Assembly: GCA_031002005.1 (NCBI GenBank)
Contig: JARYHS010009186.1
Span: forward strand, 185,158,437 to 185,222,436
From: Vandiemenella viatica
Taxonomy: Eukaryota > Arthropoda > Insecta > Orthoptera > Morabidae
DNA: 64,000 bases
Direction: 5' to 3'
The notes beneath the pieces are model-generated. The model was not told the origin of the DNA and made no database searches. It saw nothing but the letters and a program-made list of their open reading frames with translations. Below are positions 32,859-46,026 of this stretch, piece after piece (within the stretch, counting starts at the first letter, position 1; each line of letters opens with the position of its first letter). Position numbers and translations under genes: made by a program.

Positions 32859-33817
32859 TTGGATTTATTTTAGCATAGGAAAAAGGTTTTTCTCTCACTA
32901 CAACTAAGAAAAGCTTCGTAAATCACTGAAAATTCGTTCTTTCTTTTAAAAAATATGAAAAAAGTTAGTTATAAAAAAAATTTAGATTCCAGCTTTTTCA
33001 GTATTTGATTGAAAATCGACTTCATTAGTGAAGATGGCAAAATATTACACATAGCACTTCCGTATTCGACTGCGGATGTAAAGGTGGAAGGTGTATCAAA
33101 AAATGATGGACTGGCAACTTCCGTAATTAACAATATTCTTTGGCTATTGGTGGTCACGAGTGGAGTCAATGATGTATATCATGTATTATGTATTATGTTC
33201 TATTTGTGGCATCAAGTTATTCTTGTAGGCCAACTTCTTAGCCCGATCTAATGCTAATATTACTCCTACTCCTCCCGCAGGTAGACGGTAAAAAATTCTA
33301 ACTGAAGTAAAAAAATAAATCTTTAATCCGGAGCACAAAAAATAAAACAACTAAACATCAATAGTGGATGTGTGAAATTTTACAAGCTGATTCTAACGAC
33401 TAGTTTAATGATACAGTTATGTTTTTTTAAACGTGTAACGCACATCGGGACACTAACAGCACATGATTCATTGATTGGGAAGATAAAATAACATATTTGT
33501 TTCCTAAATAGGTTAAATAATCCATATTTCTTTTTGTCGTTATTTTTTCAGTTGAGTATTTAATATATACAAATTTAGGTCTCACTATTTAAGTAGAATC
33601 GATTCCCCGTTCGCTAAAGTCATTTTGGGAACTCTACGAAAACCGACGTATAGATAGCTCGACCGTGAATTTAAAATGATTACTACCAAACTTCGATGCA
33701 AATAGTTATGAATCACCCACTATATTGGGATTTTCATTCCTGTATTTGGTTTGCAAGTGGAGGAAATTTAGCGATGTGTGATTCAAGTTGTTCGGATTAA
33801 TATGAGCATGGTAGTAC
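32160..33817. mobile_element. Inverted-repeat element, long form (copy B)
   Basis: The arms 32160-32218 and 33759-33817 are about 58-bp inverted repeats matching the arms at 1811 and 2192. The interior is 1.5 kb, of which 32472-33687 is absent from copy A. The extra part holds an A40 run (32815-32854) and no recognisable protein. No flanking duplication marks the extra part as a separate insertion, so an internal deletion in copy A is at least as likely. Confidence 0.5.
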
Positions 33818-36346
33818 AACCCACAGTATTTATAAAATGATTTTCGACCTCCTTCAATATCGAAATTAGCTATAAAACATAAAACTTATGAGCTATAACA
33901 CTCCACAACATACAATACGCCAATGTAGTCGTGAAAAATGACTTCACAGTGCAGTCACAAAACTGGCGAAGTTTAAATCGCCGGAAACATATTGCAGTTT
34001 TAAAATATTTTTTAAAAATGTTAAATTTTAATATTTTATCAATATCATAATTTTGCGTTTATCTAACAATGTAAATAATAGATTTAAAATATTAAAGCAA
34101 TATATGCATATACCCTATTGTGTAACATTGGTGTCTATTTGTACAATAAAACATTTAGACCTTACTTCGACCGTTCTGCTTAGCCATTCATCTTACAGTA
34201 CACCTGTTAACATAAGAGAGAATCGATTAAATATTCATATCTCTTTTCTTATATTTCCAACGGTTACGAAGCAGTTATTCTTCTGGACCAACATTCCATT
34301 TTACTCTCCACCAAAAACTTTTGCTGAGGGTCCAGTTAATATTTCTGCACAAGATATGTGGGTCTCTATGTATCTTTGAGAAGGTATTTCATCTAACCTT
34401 TTAACATTCAATCCTACGATTAAATATATAAAATTCGTGATATCGATTTTGGTTACCAACATTTTTTGACAATTTCGTTCCTTCACAGTAACCTTCTGTT
34501 CTGAAACTGATAAGCATTTTTAGCAAGATAAAAATTATTTCACGACCTTGTATTTCTAATCTCTGTAAATACAGAAGCCATCATAGTTTGAATGGAAGTT
34601 AGAAGGTAAAACAGATTTCAAAATAACGCGGGTTAATGCAATGGTAGGATTCTTATTTCTCTCAACTTTTGGCTTTTATGATGCATGTCTGGATATTTTC
34701 AATCAGAACCTGTCCTGTCAAGGTTCTCCAGTTTCTATGACACGTGTAGCAATTTCCCAGCGTATCCTACTGAAAAGCTCTCCCGTTCAATAGCACTTCG
34801 TATAGCAGCCCCTACTGTAGCCTGTGCAGACTTCACTGAATAGTGTTTTTTAGATGTATTTCCCCTTGAAATCGTAATCATATACCAGTAGCTAGATGTG
34901 TCAAATGTGATATCGTATGCACACGATTTTTTTTCTTCAATTGTTACAAGCGACAGTTTTTATTCAGGCATAGTGCTTATAGAAAGATTGTCCTAAAACA
35001 AACAACTTCTTAGAAACTTTAGTTCTGCAAACTTCCATTAAATATAACAGAACAGAATTAAAACCAAACTTTTTGTACGCCTGTACTGTCAATAAACTAT
35101 AAGTGCGTTGCGTCCGAACATTTCATTCAAAAAAATTTGAAATTGGCTATGTAGCGGTTCCTGAAACAAACAAAAAATGTATTTAGAATATTTGTGTTTG
35201 TCTTTCTGTTTATGTATCACCCGCAAATTACGGAACACGTGTTTAAACGTTTTCACAGTTTCAAATTGAGTGTCTGACTTAAAACAATTATCCTGCTCGG
35301 GGATCAGAAAATTAAAATCTACTCTCCAGATTGATCTTTCCGTTGCACTTCGTAATGTATGACTATGGTGTGTCACTTGCAGCTGTTAAAAAAGATATTA
35401 ACAACTTCGGTATCATGAGTTTCGTCAAATGCAGGTTACCTTTCCGCCTTATGTGAGCTCGATAGTGTGTGTGTGTGTTTTTTTTTCTTCTTTTTTTCTA
35501 GAAAAAAAAATAAGATAAGAGATATTTCTTATTTATACGAAGCTTTTCCCATACTGATTTTTAGTATGCATTTGAACTGGTTTTAATAAAGTATCGAATG
35601 TTACTAAAATCTATTCTTATCGGTTCTGTCTCGCCATGACGTCGGACTATGACGTCACAGTTTTCGTCTTTTTTTACGAACTTATGGTCAGAGATGTTGT
35701 TTTAGGTTATAGATGTTATTTAATAACAGTTCTATTTAGCTAAACATCAGTAAATAAATTAATTTCCAGAACACTGAAAGAAAAGTACGTATTTCGTTTA
35801 AATAGTCAAAATAATTATTAGTTGTTTATATTTATTTAATATTCATTTGATGTAAAAGTATTCGCCATCCACTATCTGCTACCATGTTAATTATGTTAAT
35901 CATACTACACGGTCTGTAATTATTATTTTATTTAGGCACACACACACACACACATTACAGTTCATAACTACATGTTTATTTCACAACTGTCAGACTACAA
36001 CCTCTCTTTGATGTACATCTCCAAAGATATAGTAAGTACTAGAACATTCTTCTCTGTAATCGATACCAGATCAAGACAGATATAAATGTACTATACTCAA
36101 CAGTTATCTATTATATTTCATTTTCTTCGCTGCAAAGCAGTCAATTATAACGGTTGCAGTTATCTTTTCGTTGCTTTTCTGTTCTTATACCTAGCGGTAG
36201 CGTGAATGTCAATCGGTATTGCGTACCATTTCTACGTAACACGCTATGTAACAGTACCATGACAGCTGTGTTGGTGTCGAGGGTTGATTTTGGTGGAAGG
36301 GAAGCTTGATGGACCTCCAGCCAGTATGTTAGTAACAAGGCCAGCG
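33818..36346. other. Intergenic, no gene recognised (copy B)
   Basis: Counterpart of 2250-4770. It contains a (GT)n/T-rich run near 35464-35500 and an (AC)n run near 35938-35953. Confidence 0.4.
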
Positions 36347-36445
36347 TATAAAAGGTTTTCGGTTTAAGGCGTCCGACATTCATCTGAAGTTCGCCACCGT
36401 CTTCTGCATTGTGGTCGTCGCTCGATTCGCCAACGGATGCTTCCA
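36347..36445 (+). pseudogene. Decayed promoter and signal-peptide exon (copy B)
   Basis: TATAAAAG (36347-36354) and a frame from 36384 reading LKFATVFCIVVVARFANG correspond to the pseudo-exon at 4771. The same inserted C destroys the ATG and the donor is missing, so the loss predates the duplication. Confidence 0.6.
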
Positions 36446-36839
36446 CCATTTGACTACTAATTTTTTCTTACTGTAAACTAGTGTGCATTACTGTTCAGAT
36501 ATAAGAACTGATGTTATATCATGTCATTTCCTGATTTTAAACTGATTATGTAATTTCAAGATCAAAAATAGTTCACTTACCGAGTTGAAATCTCCGGTGA
36601 GAGATTGTTCTTTATCAACTTTTTGGTAATAAATTAATTTAAACGATGGGGGAAAGTTACAATTGTACTTAAAATAATTTATCATTGCAAATATAACTAA
36701 ACAGCGAATGTTCTGACTGTAAATGGCCGAAGTACAAAGCCGATTCGTCTGATGTGATTTAGATGAAGCATTTGGAGGGGAGTAATACGGGAACCTTGAC
36801 TAACCCTGCCCTCCTCCCTACTCCGGAAGCTCCACTTGG

Positions 36840-37030
36840 TACAGCAGGCAATAGCAGGATTTAATACCTTGCACAGCTGATTCCAGCATGGACATGACGT
36901 ACCAGGGTCACCCAGCTGTGGGTTAAAACTTCCTGCATCTGGAGTCGACCTCCAACGAGCTGTCCAAGGCCACTATCAACTATGAGTTTAGTGGTATCTT
37001 TGACATCTTCGGTGGTATACACCTCTATCT
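36840..37030 (+). pseudogene. Exon-like sequence, secreted-protein paralogue (copy B)
   Basis: Counterpart of 5280-5480, with the same internal TAA and the frame LESTSNELSKATINYEFSG and onward. It is near-identical to copy A, so it adds no independent evidence of coding constraint. Confidence 0.25.
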
Positions 37031-39580
37031 GAATCAACACACGCTTTTATTAAAGGATACTGTGACCGCTGTATTAATACCTTGGACGTGAATCTTTCAT
37101 AAATCAAGTGGAAATAACTGTTATTAGAAAAATCTAACCAATACCATCATACCGCAGAGCTGCCTGATGCGCAGATGTTACGATGGAATAAATCTTTGTT
37201 AGTGTACCTGAGATATACTATATCTGACACATAGCGCAGTCTTCTACGTTTCACGATGACCATTTGCTCTAGGAATCTCTTCCAAGTGCTCGTAACTGAA
37301 AAAATTCCTGGGACCATTCGAAGATGAGAGCTGTTTAAATGTAAATTCTCTTTTCCAGAATTGTTCAGCCAGTGATTAAACATTTTCTGTAGCTGAAGTT
37401 CCTTGTATTGTGTCCTGACTTGATCTTACTTAATGGGAAAAGTATCTACATTATACTTCGTTCTTTGGCAGTTGCGAATTTAATTCGCTGTCCGTCTGCA
37501 TATGGTGAAAACCATTGTTGAATCCCTGATTCCACAAACTCTAACCTCTGTTACCACCTTAAATTATTCTGTGTTCTGCTGAATACTTTAAAATACGAGA
37601 CACCTAGGTATCACTTAAACCATCCTCGGTTGCATGATTGAGTAACTTAAGATGAGAGTTGTATGTTTTTCTAGAAATTAAATAATTCTAAGACAAACAG
37701 GTATTGAAAACAAGTTCATTACCACATCGGGAGAGGGGTAATTTAGAAGGAAAATGTGTCTGCCGACGAATCGCTCGAATAGTTAAAACAACAGTAGATT
37801 TGAAGATTTTTTTTGTTGAAATAATTTTTATGAAATTCCACATTCAGCAATCGAAGGGTTATATGAAAACTTTTCCACCACACACTGATATCAGTTATAG
37901 AAAGAAGATTTTCTGTCGATTACTCATTGCATCAAACCACCAAAGAAAATAGTGCAACTGATAAAATCGATGTAACTCTAAAATAAATTAAACTTTTTTT
38001 GAGAGTCACACTGCATTTTAGCATTACATACATAGAAAATAAATGTCTCAATATGTGTCATAATAGCCCAAATAATTTTCATGTTTTCTGAAACAACTTT
38101 GTAGAGCGTTATATAATTTATTATCATTTATATATATCTTTTATATTGTTCACCACATTTACGCTGTAAATTATTAACTATGACCCCTTCATTCGTGTTT
38201 TGTAAAGCATACAACAATACTTTGAATAGTCAAAGGATAAGCTGTTATCTGTCGTATTCGTGTCGTAAATTATATACTATTTCACTTTCCTCAAATAACA
38301 TTTGTAAGACTATTTTATGCTGTGTTGAAGAGTAGAAAATAATTTAAAAATTAACTGTATGATTTGAAGAGACATAAGCTTTCGCTTCCTCCGACACCCA
38401 AATGCTGCATACTCATCTGTATGATAAGTAGGCCTATATAAGCATTAAAAAAGACAGCTTATTCGGAAATAATTATAGTACACTGAGTGGCTAGTTTATT
38501 AGAATCGTATGTACTTCTGCTTTCATGGCAAGCAATTCTCTGCATTTCTCTGAATTTAAAGTGACTGATATCGGGAGTGTAAAAAATTACTCAATACTCT
38601 TATACTCGTTTCGGTTCATTTTGAAAACACAAGTTCAGTTGTGACGTCACATCTGCGCTCAGTATCATTTTTAACTTAAGGTTTCTCCATTAGACTAAAT
38701 TACGATATTTTTAAGGATACTTTAGTGCACTTCATTGAATTCGTTTTGTTACAAACATTTCTCTAATACTTTTAAGAGGTGAATATTTGGCAATCCAGGA
38801 ATCCAGTGATAATACTTGTAAGAAACAAATTGTTTATTATTTTATCGATATCATCATATGATTCCCTGCTATCTAATGCTTAATAGATTGTTTCAGGTCT
38901 TTCAGTTTACAGATTTATTTACTGTCGTAACAACGTGGCCACTGCAGTTGTTTTGTACAGTATCTCCTTCATACAGCTAGAAAGTGCTTAAAATTCGTTA
39001 TAATGAATGTAAGATTATGGTATACATAACTCACATAAAGATCAGACACTGAAAATTTACGTCATAGTGAAATATTTCAGATCTAATTGCTTACTCTCCG
39101 CATAGCAGTGTTACCTGAAATAAGGTACACTTCCAATGTTTTTAAAATCAAACAAATGGTAACGGTGGGCCTCATTTTGTGAGTAATAAGTATTGTCCTT
39201 TACGAAGAACTAGCCATTTCACCTTGAATTCTATGAACGAGTTCTTGTAAGAAGATCTAAGGTGCAAGAAGATAAACAATTTGTTTTTTTGTGCTGGCTT
39301 TTAGAGGACCAGTTACTAAAGAAACTTTGTTACACAGGTAAAATAGTCAGTGAACTACAGTACTGGCCTATGAGTCATAAACTTGTATGCAAACGAAGTA
39401 CCTACATTATATTACTTCCGACTGCTATTAATGGCTACTGCGTGATAGATATATATGGCAAGGGTCATACTTTACTAGGCTGACGTATGTGCTTATAAAC
39501 TGCAAGTGAAGGTCTGGCACCTAACAGATGGTTAGCTGGTTCATGTCCTGGTTGTGGAACAAATTTTTATCTTCAGGACT
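37031..39580. other. Intergenic with LINE empty site (copy B)
   Basis: No gene recognised. At 38650-38690 the uninterrupted TATCATTTTTAACTTAAGG marks where the LINE sits in copy A. Confidence 0.5.
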
Positions 39581-39850
39581 TGATTTTCAGGATAGGCGAG
39601 ATGGTGGTGCGCCAAAGATCTGGGTTGAATCCCAAACATCTCCGCGGTGAGCATGGAGTGAGGACACGCAACATTTTTTTTGGTGGTGGTGATAGGGTCC
39701 TGATGTTTGGTGACCCCCTTGGTGTTTGTCGAAACGGTATGGCACAGAATTTCACTTTCTCCCCACCTTCTTCTTTCATTCTTTCAGCTACGCAAACAAA
39801 ACACTACGCTGAATATACCCACATCACAGTGATCCACAAAAACTAGTAAT
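39581..39850 (+). mobile_element. Old tRNA-related SINE-like repeat (copy B)
   Basis: Counterpart of 13041-13310, with GGGTTGAATCCC B-box-like sequence and the same tail. Tentative. Confidence 0.35.
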
Positions 39851-40849
39851 ACAGACATTTCAGGAGATTTACAATAGATCCGATGGGTGGGCTGTAACGC
39901 TTTTGTGTATTCTTTGACAGAATGGTCTATTCAAACAGTTCGATCTCATCGCTGTTGCTTTGTTAGTACCGCCCAGAAGTCACGTGTAGTGCAATTAAGG
40001 ATATACCTACGGACGTGATAAAACTTAGACCCCCAGCAGCATTGAACTATCGGAGAATACTGGAGCAGGTATGAAAGACGGTAAGTTGTATGGGGAGGGA
40101 GGAAACGATAGTTGGGATCTTGCAATAGGTCATAGGGGAAATAGCGTATTCAGAATGAAGTCGTCGGGCACTTCGGGAATGTGGTAGCTATAGGATAGTG
40201 TCAGTCTGGCACCTGATCACAAGTGTTTTGATACCAACTGCTACACTTGGTCGGGTAATAGGGGATTCAGGATCACTCAGTAGTAATAGCGTTGCGAGGA
40301 ATAGAAGTTGGTCATGAAACTTGGTGGAAGAGGAACAACATAGCAGTATGGAACTGATGCAGGTTCTGAATAGCCATGATTAACCTCAGCTGAACCCAGC
40401 TGTGATGTGTCTAATATAAAATGAATGCGCTGCTTGGGAAATTCATGAAGTGTGTCTTGAGCTTAAGCCTGTAGGCATCACTGGGTTTTCACCAGGTATG
40501 ACCAACATCTGAGGAGATGGGAGAACTTTAGGTAAATATGTAAGGGGTTCCACTTCCATTTATGATGGAGCTATTATTGTGCTATTACACATTTGTGGGT
40601 AAAAATGGAGAAGTTACCGAGGGTTTGAAAAAAATACAACTATTACGTAAGTAGTTTAACAAGATCGTCCGTGCTTGTTATTCAATTTTTGGGCAGGAAA
40701 AAAATCAAAGTATGGGATGCTGAGGGTTTTATGAATGGTATGGCTATTGTATACATAAAATTACTTCAGATGTATTAAATATAGGGAAATACGCCGTATC
40801 AACATAACTCCAAACATTATTTAGATTGAGTCTTGAGACTTGATAATTA

Positions 40850-41380
40850 TCAGAGACTGAAACTGTGCCGCAGTAGCATCGGTCCATCAAGGGGAGGAGA
40901 CACAAACGGCTGTAAGTTTGACTTCTGAGGTAGGTAAGTGATAAGAGATTAATATCCAACCGTATGAGAAATGTCTCTGACAATGTTTGTTTGGTAAAGC
41001 ATCTTCATGTGAATCTCAGCTTAGTTGATTACAAGATATTTCGGATAATAAGATAAAGTGAATCCAGATTAATGGTGAAACAATTAATTTCTCTCTGTAA
41101 TTTGGTAGAAATAGCAATAATAGTGGTAAATAATGTAAAAAATATTGAGGCGATGAAGAATTCTTAAACGTAGGTAGCAAAGAGTTTGGATAGGCAATAC
41201 AGTATCAAAAGAGGTGGAAGTGAAAACCAAAGTGCGACAGTGTAGTGTACTGGACCCACTGCTGTTAATAATTGTAATGAATGATTGTATTAATGATTTA
41301 CAGTCAGCAATTAATTTGTATGCAGATGATATAACACTGCATAGCAAGATTAGATATCTTCCTCTATAGTTCGGCATGGA
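40850..41380 (+). pseudogene. Decayed LINE reverse-transcriptase fragment (copy B)
   Basis: Counterpart of 14300-14830. Here the YADDI-coding TATGCAGATGATATA is at about 41318, with the same disabling changes. Confidence 0.6.
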
Positions 41381-43800
41381 AGGAAAAAGCATACTATGTA
41401 CTGTACATAGATAGGAAAATATTTTTTAAAGAAATTTAAATCATGGAGGAAGAATTAATTCTTACTAATATAAGGTTTATTAGGTCTCTTGTAATAAATT
41501 TAGTAGTAAACTACTGTGCAGGGCACATTGGGGAGGTAATAGAGTTAGTTAGAGTATGTGCCAGGAATGTTGGAGACTTGTCATACAATATTTTGTCAGA
41601 CCATGTGCAACGGCAGCTACATTTGTTTGTTTAAACTACCGCAGAACACAAACAGTAACTAATGTGATAAAGTAGGTGGGTTGGGATTTACTGGAAGACA
41701 GGAAGCTAGTGAATAGAGTGCTAGTATTTTGGTGGTGAGGACTGGATGAATATTCTTGGAAGAATTAAGAGTATTACTTGGATGGGCAGAGCTTACGATG
41801 TCCTGAAATTGGCACTTAATCTCAAGCGCAAGCGGACGGGATGGGAATTTAAATTATCATTTGAAGTGATGTAAGTTTACATGAAATTAAAATTCGCAAA
41901 GGGTGAAAGTAGATGGGTAGTAAAATTTAATAGGAAATGCTAAAGTAGATTGTAATAAAAAACTTTCCGCTCATATCGCAATTGAATTAAAGCAAGAATT
42001 AAATTCAAATTTGATATATAGATCGTTAAGATACATTTCTAGTCCTCACCTTGTAAGGTTTGTTTCCTGGAGCTATCATGTCGTCACATGAGTTTGTAAC
42101 ATTTTTCGCTTGCAAGCGTTGTCACCTGACCAAGACGCTATAGAAAAAAAAACTAGTTCAATGTCATTCTGCAGCGGAAACGTTAACTTTCCCTTGATTC
42201 ACATAGTGTGACCACACGGCATTTGTAGAGTTGCAGTTAGGCACTGCATTTTGGTATTGCTGACACACGTATAGATGGTTTAACACATCATTTGTTTGTT
42301 TGTTTCGCTGGTAATTACTCTTGAATTTAATGATTTGAGCTGCATGGTTCCAACTTCATAGTCTCGTTCGTGATCAGGAATTTAGTTTTTTCTGGTTTGT
42401 GTCCATTTATATGGTGAATGGCGATATATTCAGGCGAGCTGAAAGCTATCAGTAACTCAAGAATTGATATCTTGACGAACTAAAATGATACGAGAAAGGA
42501 CAGTTTGAAGCAATTAGAAGTGGTTTAGGAAGGTGGAAAGTGTATTAGCCGATGGACGAAAGGAAACCGAACCTGGTGGGTGAGTGGAAAACATTCTGGG
42601 CATCATATTAATATCATTCTAAAATCCAAGCCTTTAAAAATCATGCCGATTAAGTCCATTAGGCATATCCGCACATCACAAAGATTGAATGTACTGCCAT
42701 AAAAAACAGTTATTGATTCCTCATTACACTGAAATTTTTGATGCAATATCCGCCACATATCTTTTAATTAGGCTTCGGTTGGTTTTTGAAGTATTCATAT
42801 TCGAACTAACAAGCGAAAAGTAAGTTAACTCCTAGAATCAAAATGATTACGAACACGAGTTTAGTAACTGTTTTAATCTTCTTCTCACTTTGTTTTCCTG
42901 TGTTGGTGATAAGGTATTATCTACAATTTTCTGATAAAACTAATTGGGTCCTTAAAAGTTCCGGACTGCCCATTGCTTGTCTCATGTTTAAATAAGATAT
43001 AAGGGAAGCTATTTCTTGCTGATATTATTCAAATTTTACACAAAAATTATTGTACTGTGATGAAATAGCTATCTTCTACCATAAGTCACAGTAACATACA
43101 ATACATTTTAAATTATTGAAGGATGTTAACTGTTGCTCGAATGTGAAGATGTCCACGGAAGACGGTTTACATATGATTAAATCAAAAACTGAATCTACTA
43201 GTTTCTTTTCATTTTAATCGTTGTTAACTGAATTGCTTTTTTAGCTGTCTAGCTTTTCTCTGAGCATCTGAGCTTCATCAACATGGACAACATGCGTACG
43301 GTACATGTTTGGATTTTCAATCAGCAATTTTAGCGAAGGCTGTGCCTATGTTGAAATGCGTCCTGGACCAGGATTCTTTGCTAAAAATCCGCTCCATTAT
43401 AAAATTTCGTAGACGTAAAGAACGAAACCTAATTTCGTAAAATTGTACCCTCCATCTGCCCCCGATCACTGTAAATTTTTCGCTACCGTGTTTTGCTTTG
43501 TATTCTTCGTCAAATGGATAATTTACATGTTAAAAATTTTTACCACCACATCTGGACTTGAATACTTTGGTTGTACACTGCTGTCAGAATTTGACACTTT
43601 AACAATCTTCTTATATTCAATTTTTTACCCTCATCTAATCAGATCCTTTTCATTAATTATATTGGCTGTACGCTGCTGTCGAAATTTAAAACTTTTACAG
43701 TATTCGAGCACACAGTACAAAAAGAAAAAAAAAGTCAAACGACAATGTTCACAGAATACAAAGAGAAACATCAAAAGTTGAGGTCACGGGGAACGATAAT
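41381..43800. other. Intergenic, no gene recognised (copy B)
   Basis: Counterpart of 14831-17260 with several small indels. No exon or intact repeat recognised. Confidence 0.35.
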
Positions 43801-43805
43801 TTAAA

Positions 43806-44400
43806 CTGATGTATCGAGCGAATGGACGTGTTCGGACATCGAGACAATCTCATGAATTTATAGACCCTGCATGTCAGCAGGAGACTGTTTAAGGTGGTGA
43901 AGGCTCTGTAATGGTGTTGGGCGTGTGCAGTTGGAGTGACATGGGACCACTGATACGTCTAGATACGACTCTGACAAGTTACACGTACGTACGTATCGTG
44001 GCTTATTACCTGCATTCATTCATGTCCATTGTGCATACCGACGGACTTGGGCAATTCCAGCGTGACGATGCTACACCCCACAGTCCAGAATTGCTACAGA
44101 GTGACTCCAGGAACACTCTTCTGAGTTTAAACACCTCCGCTGGCCACCAAACTCCACAGACATGAACATTATTGAGCATATCTAGGATGCCTTGAAACGT
44201 GCCATCCAGAAGAGATCTCCACCCTCTCGAACTCTTACGGATTTATGGACAGCCCTGCAGGATGCATGGTGTCAATTCCCTTCAGCACTACTTCAGACAT
44301 TAGTCCATGCCACGTCGTGTTGCGGCACTTCTTCGTGCTCGCGGGGGCCCTACACGATATTAAGCAGGTGTACCACTTTCTTTGGCTCTTCAGTGTAGAG
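43806..44400 (+). pseudogene. Tc1/mariner transposase remnant (copy B)
   Basis: Same element as 17265-17860. It has an additional frameshift after ATPH (CCCCACAGTCC versus CCCCACACGTCC near 44080), and QRDNATPH has become QRDDATPH. The TAG in IIEHI is shared with copy A. Inactive. Confidence 0.85.
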
Positions 44401-44877
44401 TTTATAAATTTAATATTTTTGACTCAAGCCGCCTCACATTGTATTGTTTACCCCGATTGAATATAAAGAAGTCCAATGCACCATGGGAGCAATGCTATTT
44501 TAGGCACGGGCACGGCCATGATTAACAATTAATAGTCTAACTATTCTTGTAAATTATTTTAAATATACTTTAATGATTTTTATCCAGGAATCATTTTTAT
44601 TCTGAATCATTTCATCATTTTCATCCGTCATTAATAAATTAATGAAGAAAATTCAACACGTATTTAATTATGTATGTTACTTTAGTTTACTCTCACACCC
44701 CCTGCATTTATATTTGTAACAGATACTAATGTATCACACAATTCCTGTAAAATGTTAGTACATTAATTGTTGTAATTACGTGGATGAAATTACCGGTAAT
44801 GCTTGTATGTCCTAAAAATTAAACTCATTATTACAAATTTGGCTACCGTGAAGCATAAAATCGAGACGCTGTTAAAA

Positions 44878-45048
44878 TCATGGCCGGATTAAAACTGCGC
44901 CGGGCCCGTAGCAGATGTGAAAAAGGGGCCCTTAATTTGCAACGTCCGGGGCAGTAGTAGTAGAGGATCCTGGGTTTAGTGGGGCCCCCGTAGAAGGCGC
45001 GGGGCCCCCAGAAGACGCAGGCCCTCTCAGGAGGCGCGAGGCACATAG
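44878..45048. mobile_element. GC-rich MITE-like fragment (copy B)
   Basis: Counterpart of 18340-18510, with ATGGCCGGATTAAAACTGCG and GGGGCCCC blocks. Termini undefined. Confidence 0.35.
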
Positions 45049-45915
45049 CATTTGTTAACTCCTGTAACGTGGCTAGTCCGGTACTGGTTAAAAAATGAAA
45101 ACTTTGGTGAGTGGGTTAACATTTGGGCCTGGAATTTGGAAGGACATTTGTTTCACCGTAGCAGCTCCAACCAATTTTCAATTTTCCTTGGTTTTCCGTA
45201 ATCATTGCAGACGGATGTCGGTGTAGAACCTTCGATCATTCCCACTCCATGTCCCGAATCTTCTCCCGTCTATAAAAACTACGATGACAATGTGAATAAT
45301 AGTTATAACTAGAGCTACTCACAAGACGGAAGTTTTTGATACTCGACTCTCTACTAAAGGTAAAAACAAATGTGTGTGCAATAATACATCTGTAAGGTCA
45401 ACGAAATGAGAAATAGTAACCAGTTTGTTCGTTTCAGATGCAAATTAAATCATGTAGGAATAATAATTTTGTGCGTAACCAAACCAAGCATGGTGTGGCT
45501 GAATTTCCAAGGAAGAGGTGATTGAAATCGGAATAATGTTACATTACTGAAACTGAGAGAGAGAGAAAAAAACTTTGTATTTCAACGGAACTGGTTATCA
45601 AAATAAGTTACTTATTAAACCTGCTTGATACTTCGAGTTTTCTCTTGTTAGCTCTTTTATTTTCTTCGTAGCAAGGTTGTCTACATTGAAGGCTGCAGTT
45701 ATCTTTATTTTTTATGTCTGGAGTAATTTTCCATTGGTATTTCGAACCTTTTTAGACCTCGGAATGGAACCGTGTGTACATACTGCAACACTTTACGTAA
45801 CAGTACCATGAAGGCGGTGCTGGCCTCGGAGAAGGGAGGGTCCAACTTGGTGGGAGAGAAGCTTCGTGTAGTACCCGGTAACACACCTGCCAGCATACCA
45901 GTAACATTGCCAACA

Positions 45916-45923
45916 TATAAAAG
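45916..45923 (+). promoter_or_regulatory. TATA box of secreted-protein gene (copy B)
   Basis: TATAAAAG lies 50 bp before the ATG at 45966, identical in placement to copy A. Confidence 0.7.
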
Positions 45924-45965
45924 GTGTTCGGTTTCAACGGGTCCGACATCCAGCTGACTGCAGTC

Positions 45966-46026
45966 ATGAAGTTCGCCACTGTCTTCTGTTTGGTAGTCAC
46001 CGTTGGATTAGTCAATGGGTACTTGG
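45966..46026 (+). CDS. Exon 1 of takeout/JHBP-like secreted protein: signal peptide (copy B)
   Basis: The coding sequence is the same as at 19426-19486 (MKFATVFCLVVTVGLVNGYL), with the same phase-1 donor GTAAGC. The matching exon 2 in this copy is at 63204. The intron would be 17 kb because of the two Helitrons. Both copies keep the start codon, frame and splice sites, so neither is visibly dead in the part seen. Confidence 0.6.

Noticed and set aside
33009..33251. 80-codon frame in the B-specific 1.2 kb
   Set aside because: No recognisable domain, no homologous copy to test conservation, and short frames overlap on both strands.
32472..33687. Retroposon insertion with poly(A)
   Set aside because: The A40 run is internal, not at an end, and no flanking target duplication was found. 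An internal deletion in copy A explains it equally well.
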